Source of the DNA: Chloroflexota bacterium
GTDB taxonomy: Bacteria > Chloroflexota > Dehalococcoidia > JABGRK01
Direction of reading: 5' to 3'
Assembly: GCA_018648325.1 (NCBI GenBank)
Contig: JABGRK010000019.1
Coordinates: 1-44,061 of the forward strand
Length of the DNA: 44,061 nt
Shown here: in pieces, positions 41,404-44,061 of the stretch
Layout: each line of letters begins with the position of its first letter
How positions within the stretch are numbered: position 1 is the stretch's first letter
Position numbers and translations under genes: made by a program
The notes under the pieces: generated by a model
Seen by the model: only the letters and a program-made list of their open reading frames with translations
The model's database searches: none
What the model was told of the DNA's origin: nothing

Positions 41404-41511
41404 AATCTGGGCTTAAGTGGATTTACTGATAACCTGTGCTGGACTTCAGTATATAGTGTAAAAAGACAATTGTGATAGGAATACACGGCATTTCCATTGT
41501 AAGCCCAGATT
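41404..41511. repeat. 12-bp perfect inverted repeat between convergent genes
   Basis: AATCTGGGCTTA (41404-41415) and TAAGCCCAGATT (41500-41511) are exact inverse copies 84 bases apart. They lie between the stop codons of two convergent genes. This could be a distal terminator stem or the ends of a small MITE-like element. No target-site duplication is obvious. Confidence 0.5.
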
Positions 41512-41523
41512 TTATGCAGAAAC

Positions 41524-42552
41524 TTATACTGGAGACCAAGCAGGAAAAGAATGTCGAGATGGATTGTCAGTTACATTGGTAAAGTTTGAACCATCTGCAT
41601 CCATCATACAGACCTGAAAATTATTGAGCAGGGTAATAAAAGCGAGTTTCTTTCCATCGGGAGACCAGTACGGATCGCCTACCGAGAATTGATCTTGATG
41701 GATCGTTGTTTTGCTAGTCCCATCTGCGTTAATTATCCAGATATCTGTATCAGTGGCATAAGCGATTTTGTCGCCGTCAGGAGACCACGATGGCCCTGTC
41801 GCAGGAAGTTGGTTTTCTGTAAGCTCTGTTAAGCCGGTCCCATCGGCATTTACCACGTATATATTTTTACCGAAGGTATACACCATTTTACTGCCATCTG
41901 GCGACCATGCCATTTCATTGCAGTAATCAAGGTATCCAGAGTTTATTTTCTTCCTATCTGTAAAGCTGGCGGAGTCTACCGTATACAGTTTATTATTCAG
42001 CAGATAAGCGATTTTACTGCCGTCTGGCGACCATTTTGGCGACTCACCTGCAAGAAGTTGTGTTTGATCAGACCCATCGACATTAACTACCCAAATATAC
42101 CTATGGCTCGCATAGGCTAGTCTGCTGCTGTCAGGCGACCACGATGGAGCCCCTTCTATCCAATTTGGAGACCATGATGAGGACCAAGCTTCTGCCGTAT
42201 TGGTGATATTGATTTGACTTGATCCGTCAGAATTCATTACATAAATATCTTGGTAGCCATCTTGTTCAGATACAAATGCAATCATGTTACCGTTAGGTGA
42301 CCATGTAGGAACACTATCGTTTGTTGAGTTATTAGTTAGCCTTTTGAGTGCACGCTTGTTCTCAATCACATATATTTCATTGTTTCCATCGCGATTTGAG
42401 ACAAAAGCGATTTTAGACTGTACTACATCGAACCCGGATGGATTAAAGCCACCCGGAGTAACATCATCATCGGGGGAGCAACTGCATGAGTATGCATATG
42501 AGCTAATAGCTATTACCAATATTAAGACAATCTTTAGAGTGTATTTTTTCAT
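41524..42552 (-). CDS. Secreted TolB/PD40 beta-propeller protein
   Basis: A 342-residue exported protein. The N-terminus (KIVLILVIAISSYAYSCSCS) is a signal peptide that may also serve as a lipoprotein signal, though the lipobox AYSC is poor. The rest is a repeated motif, WSPDGxK/NxxAY/FxS with I-Y/W-V-V/I-N-x-D-G, in about seven copies, typical of PD40/TolB-like propellers. Likely a surface or periplasmic binding scaffold. There is no catalytic motif. Confidence 0.88.
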   Translation of the reverse strand: MKKYTLKIVLILVIAISSYAYSCSCSPDDDVTPGGFNPSGFDVVQSKIAFVSNRDGNNEIYVIENKRALKRLTNNSTNDSVPTWSPNGNMIAFVSEQDGYQDIYVMNSDGSSQINITNTAEAWSSSWSPNWIEGAPSWSPDSSRLAYASHRYIWVVNVDGSDQTQLLAGESPKWSPDGSKIAYLLNNKLYTVDSASFTDRKKINSGYLDYCNEMAWSPDGSKMVYTFGKNIYVVNADGTGLTELTENQLPATGPSWSPDGDKIAYATDTDIWIINADGTSKTTIHQDQFSVGDPYWSPDGKKLAFITLLNNFQVCMMDADGSNFTNVTDNPSRHSFPAWSPV

Positions 42553-42644
42553 TGGCTTTGCCTTACGATGTTTTTGCCGTTACTGTAAATATATCCCTCA
42601 TTTACCGTAGTCTGATTTATATTGTATTTGCTTCTACTAAGAAA

Positions 42645-42677
42645 TGAAAAGATGGTGCACAGTTCACCATCTTTTCA
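42645..42677 (-). terminator. Hairpin terminator
   Basis: A perfect 13-bp stem, TGAAAAGATGGTG (42645-42657) with CACCATCTTTTCA (42665-42677), loop of seven. It lies 41 bases beyond the stop of the minus-strand lipoprotein gene at 42718 and upstream of the propeller gene. Confidence 0.8.
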
Positions 42678-42717
42678 TAAGCTATGCATGAAGTGTCTAA
42701 CTGTCGAATTGTGCTTA

Positions 42718-43701
42718 CTACATAGGATATAGTCGGTTTCCGAGACCAAAGTAATTCGGAAGGTCTTCAGCAGCGGGCAATCCCTCAGTTACCATATCTT
42801 GCCAATCGCTCCAGTTTTGCATTTGGGCGACTAACTCCAACTGAAGGGTATTATTAGCCTTGCTAACACCATAACCCACTGTGCCGTTCAGAGAATCCGG
42901 ATAGTTCGGTAAGTCTTCATAGTATTCCGGATGGTCTTGGTAGTATGGATCGTCCTCATAATTAGGTATGACCACGTCACCATCAACTATAATGGTGAGA
43001 ATGGACTCTCTTAGATGAGTGGAAATGTCCTTTACGCCTTGATCGGACAGCATGGAATCGTTGTCACCGGAACCTTTAATAACATCAATACAATCCTCAA
43101 CCGCATCGGTGTTACCTGCAATGGCAACCGAAGTTCCGTCGATGAGTGCAAGAAGAATATCGGGGTCAACTTGTGAATACGGGTCTACTACTACCGGTGA
43201 CCATGTTTCTGTTCCGTTGTAAGTGCTTTGTGCAAAACTCATTCCTTCATCGGGATAGTTTATATCGAAGTTGTCCAAGTATGTGCCTACCGCAGAACTA
43301 CTGAAAGTTCCGCCAATAATAAACACAAAAGATGGTGCGCTGTATGGTTCGTTATAGTTATACTGGGGGAGTATATCTCCTGCGCTGATGGCCAGATAGT
43401 CTATGTTGTTCATCGAAAGAGGCCAGTTTGCAGGATCAACCTCTGCAGCTGTTGATAAGGCTTCAAGGTATTCTTCACCCCAATCCCAAAGATCGCTCAG
43501 CCCCTCAGACTGATATGTATCGGCACGCATCTCTTTTGCATCAAGGTAAGCGAAGATGTTCCAATCGGCTGGTATCATCTTCATGGCGTTTTGTGCCGGT
43601 GAATTAGTCGTTGTAATTTGAACTGCCTCTGTACAGGCACCGCCAACAAGCATAAGCGCAATTGCTAGTACACTTGATATTGTTATAATTATATTTTTCA
43701 C
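42718..43701 (-). CDS. Lipoprotein of unknown function
   Basis: A 327-residue protein from a GTG start with AGGAGGGG upstream. The signal peptide ends in the lipobox LVGGAC, so Cys23 should be lipidated. The mature part has MIPADWNIFAYLDAKEMRAD, a central FVFIIGGTFSSSAVGTYL, IDGTSVAIAGNTDAVEDCID and an acidic Tyr/Asp/Pro-rich run (EDDPYYQDHPEYYEDLP). The order, 'energy barrier' segment then GNTDAVEDCI, recalls DUF3352-like substrate-free surface proteins, but I do not assign a family. Function unknown. Confidence 0.7.
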   Translation of the reverse strand: MKNIIITISSVLAIALMLVGGACTEAVQITTTNSPAQNAMKMIPADWNIFAYLDAKEMRADTYQSEGLSDLWDWGEEYLEALSTAAEVDPANWPLSMNNIDYLAISAGDILPQYNYNEPYSAPSFVFIIGGTFSSSAVGTYLDNFDINYPDEGMSFAQSTYNGTETWSPVVVDPYSQVDPDILLALIDGTSVAIAGNTDAVEDCIDVIKGSGDNDSMLSDQGVKDISTHLRESILTIIVDGDVVIPNYEDDPYYQDHPEYYEDLPNYPDSLNGTVGYGVSKANNTLQLELVAQMQNWSDWQDMVTEGLPAAEDLPNYFGLGNRLYPM

Positions 43702-43882
43702 AACACCCCTCCTACTCTATATAACGTTTATTTAAATATAACGTCACAACTATAACGCGTCAATATATTTAGTATTATTGTCGCAATTGGTGATATGAAC
43801 TTTGGTTTAAACTTTTTCTTAGCAATTTGTTATGAGGTGGGATTTGGTTGATCGATAAGACTGCTGCATGAACGATAAAGCA

Positions 43883-43919
43883 AAGGGCACCACCGAAAAT
43901 CGATGATGCCCTTTATTAA
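43883..43919 (-). terminator. Terminator of the gene running off the right edge
   Basis: AAAGGGC (about 43882-43888) pairs with GCCCTTT (about 43908-43914) in a longer stem whose inner part uses G-U pairs on the minus strand. It lies just after the stop of the partial minus-strand gene. Confidence 0.6.
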
Positions 43920-43942
43920 CAACTAACCTTTGTGTTTAAGAC

Positions 43943-44061
43943 TTACTTTTTGCCTTTGCCCTTTGCTTTACCTTTACCGTTGCCATTGTTATCGGTATCA
44001 GTATCAGAGTCAGGGTTTACATTGCCCTCGTTAATGACTCTGATTACATCGGTTCCGCTAA
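43943..44061 (-). CDS. C-terminal part of a gene, product with Asp- and Lys/Gly-rich tail
   Basis: The minus strand is open from the window edge to a TAA at 43943-43945 and encodes SGTDVIRVINEGNVN, then PDSDTDTDNNGNGKGKAKGK and a final Lys-rich end. The low-complexity tail (acidic spacer followed by Lys-Gly repeats) is typical of secreted or surface proteins in this kind of genome. The rest lies outside the window, so no function can be given. Confidence 0.6.
   Translation of the reverse strand, partial: SGTDVIRVINEGNVNPDSDTDTDNNGNGKGKAKGKGKK

Overview
The window looks like the chromosome of an anaerobic bacterium with moderate GC content. A Dehalococcoidia-like member of the Chloroflexota is my best guess, not proven. 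Reasons: a cytosolic uptake-type [NiFe] hydrogenase next to a MetV/MetF-type methylene-tetrahydrofolate reductase, a Tat-exported molybdenum-iron-sulfur membrane oxidoreductase, an aldehyde:ferredoxin oxidoreductase, and several secreted beta-propeller, lamin-tail and FIMAH-like proteins. No rRNA or other taxonomic marker is present.

Layout. (1) 1-15254 resembles an old genomic island. It is bounded on the left by the 3' half of tRNA-Lys(TTT) and on the right by a decayed 107-bp copy of the same tRNA end and its terminator (15148-15254). Inside are two fragments of tyrosine recombinase, a fragment of DNA polymerase III alpha, a DUF5714-like protein, an orphan PAS histidine kinase, a SHOCT miniprotein, a lamin-tail/FIMAH-like secreted protein, a MarR regulator with a clear operator and its MMPL/HAE3-type exporter, a gene with an in-frame amber codon, a universal stress protein, a Na+/H+-type antiporter, and a signalling set of two LuxR-type response regulators plus a sensor kinase carrying a heme-c motif. 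(2) 15496-20603 is a hydrogenase maturation operon, hypA-F-C-D-E, with a shortened hypA and no hypB. (3) 21009-27229 is an apparent single transcription unit: hydrogenase small and large subunits, maturation protease, metV, a cNMP-binding-domain histidine kinase, metF and a single-domain receiver, closed by a terminator. (4) 27313-28259 holds two small Cys-rich regulatory-type proteins. (5) 28759-37451 is a compact Tat-molybdoenzyme module: tatA, tatB-like, tatC, NrfD-type membrane anchor, four-cluster ferredoxin subunit, catalytic molybdopterin subunit, TorD-type chaperone, MOT1-type molybdate permease and MobA. (6) 37506-44061 has a lipoprotein, two paralogous small membrane proteins, an AOR, an MBL-fold protein, a PD40 propeller, an unknown lipoprotein and the end of another gene.

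How it may work together. The hydrogenase lacks a Tat signal, so it should oxidise H2 in the cytoplasm, and its co-transcription with metV and metF suggests electrons to or from methylene-THF in a Wood-Ljungdahl setting. The molybdoenzyme faces outside and would be a terminal or thiosulfate/polysulfide-type reductase (substrate unknown), with its own export, cofactor and metal-supply genes beside it. A 14-15 bp motif (AAAACARGTRTAAAC) lies upstream of the hyp operon, twice upstream of the hydrogenase operon, and in reverse orientation upstream of the heme-motif sensor kinase, hinting at a shared regulon.
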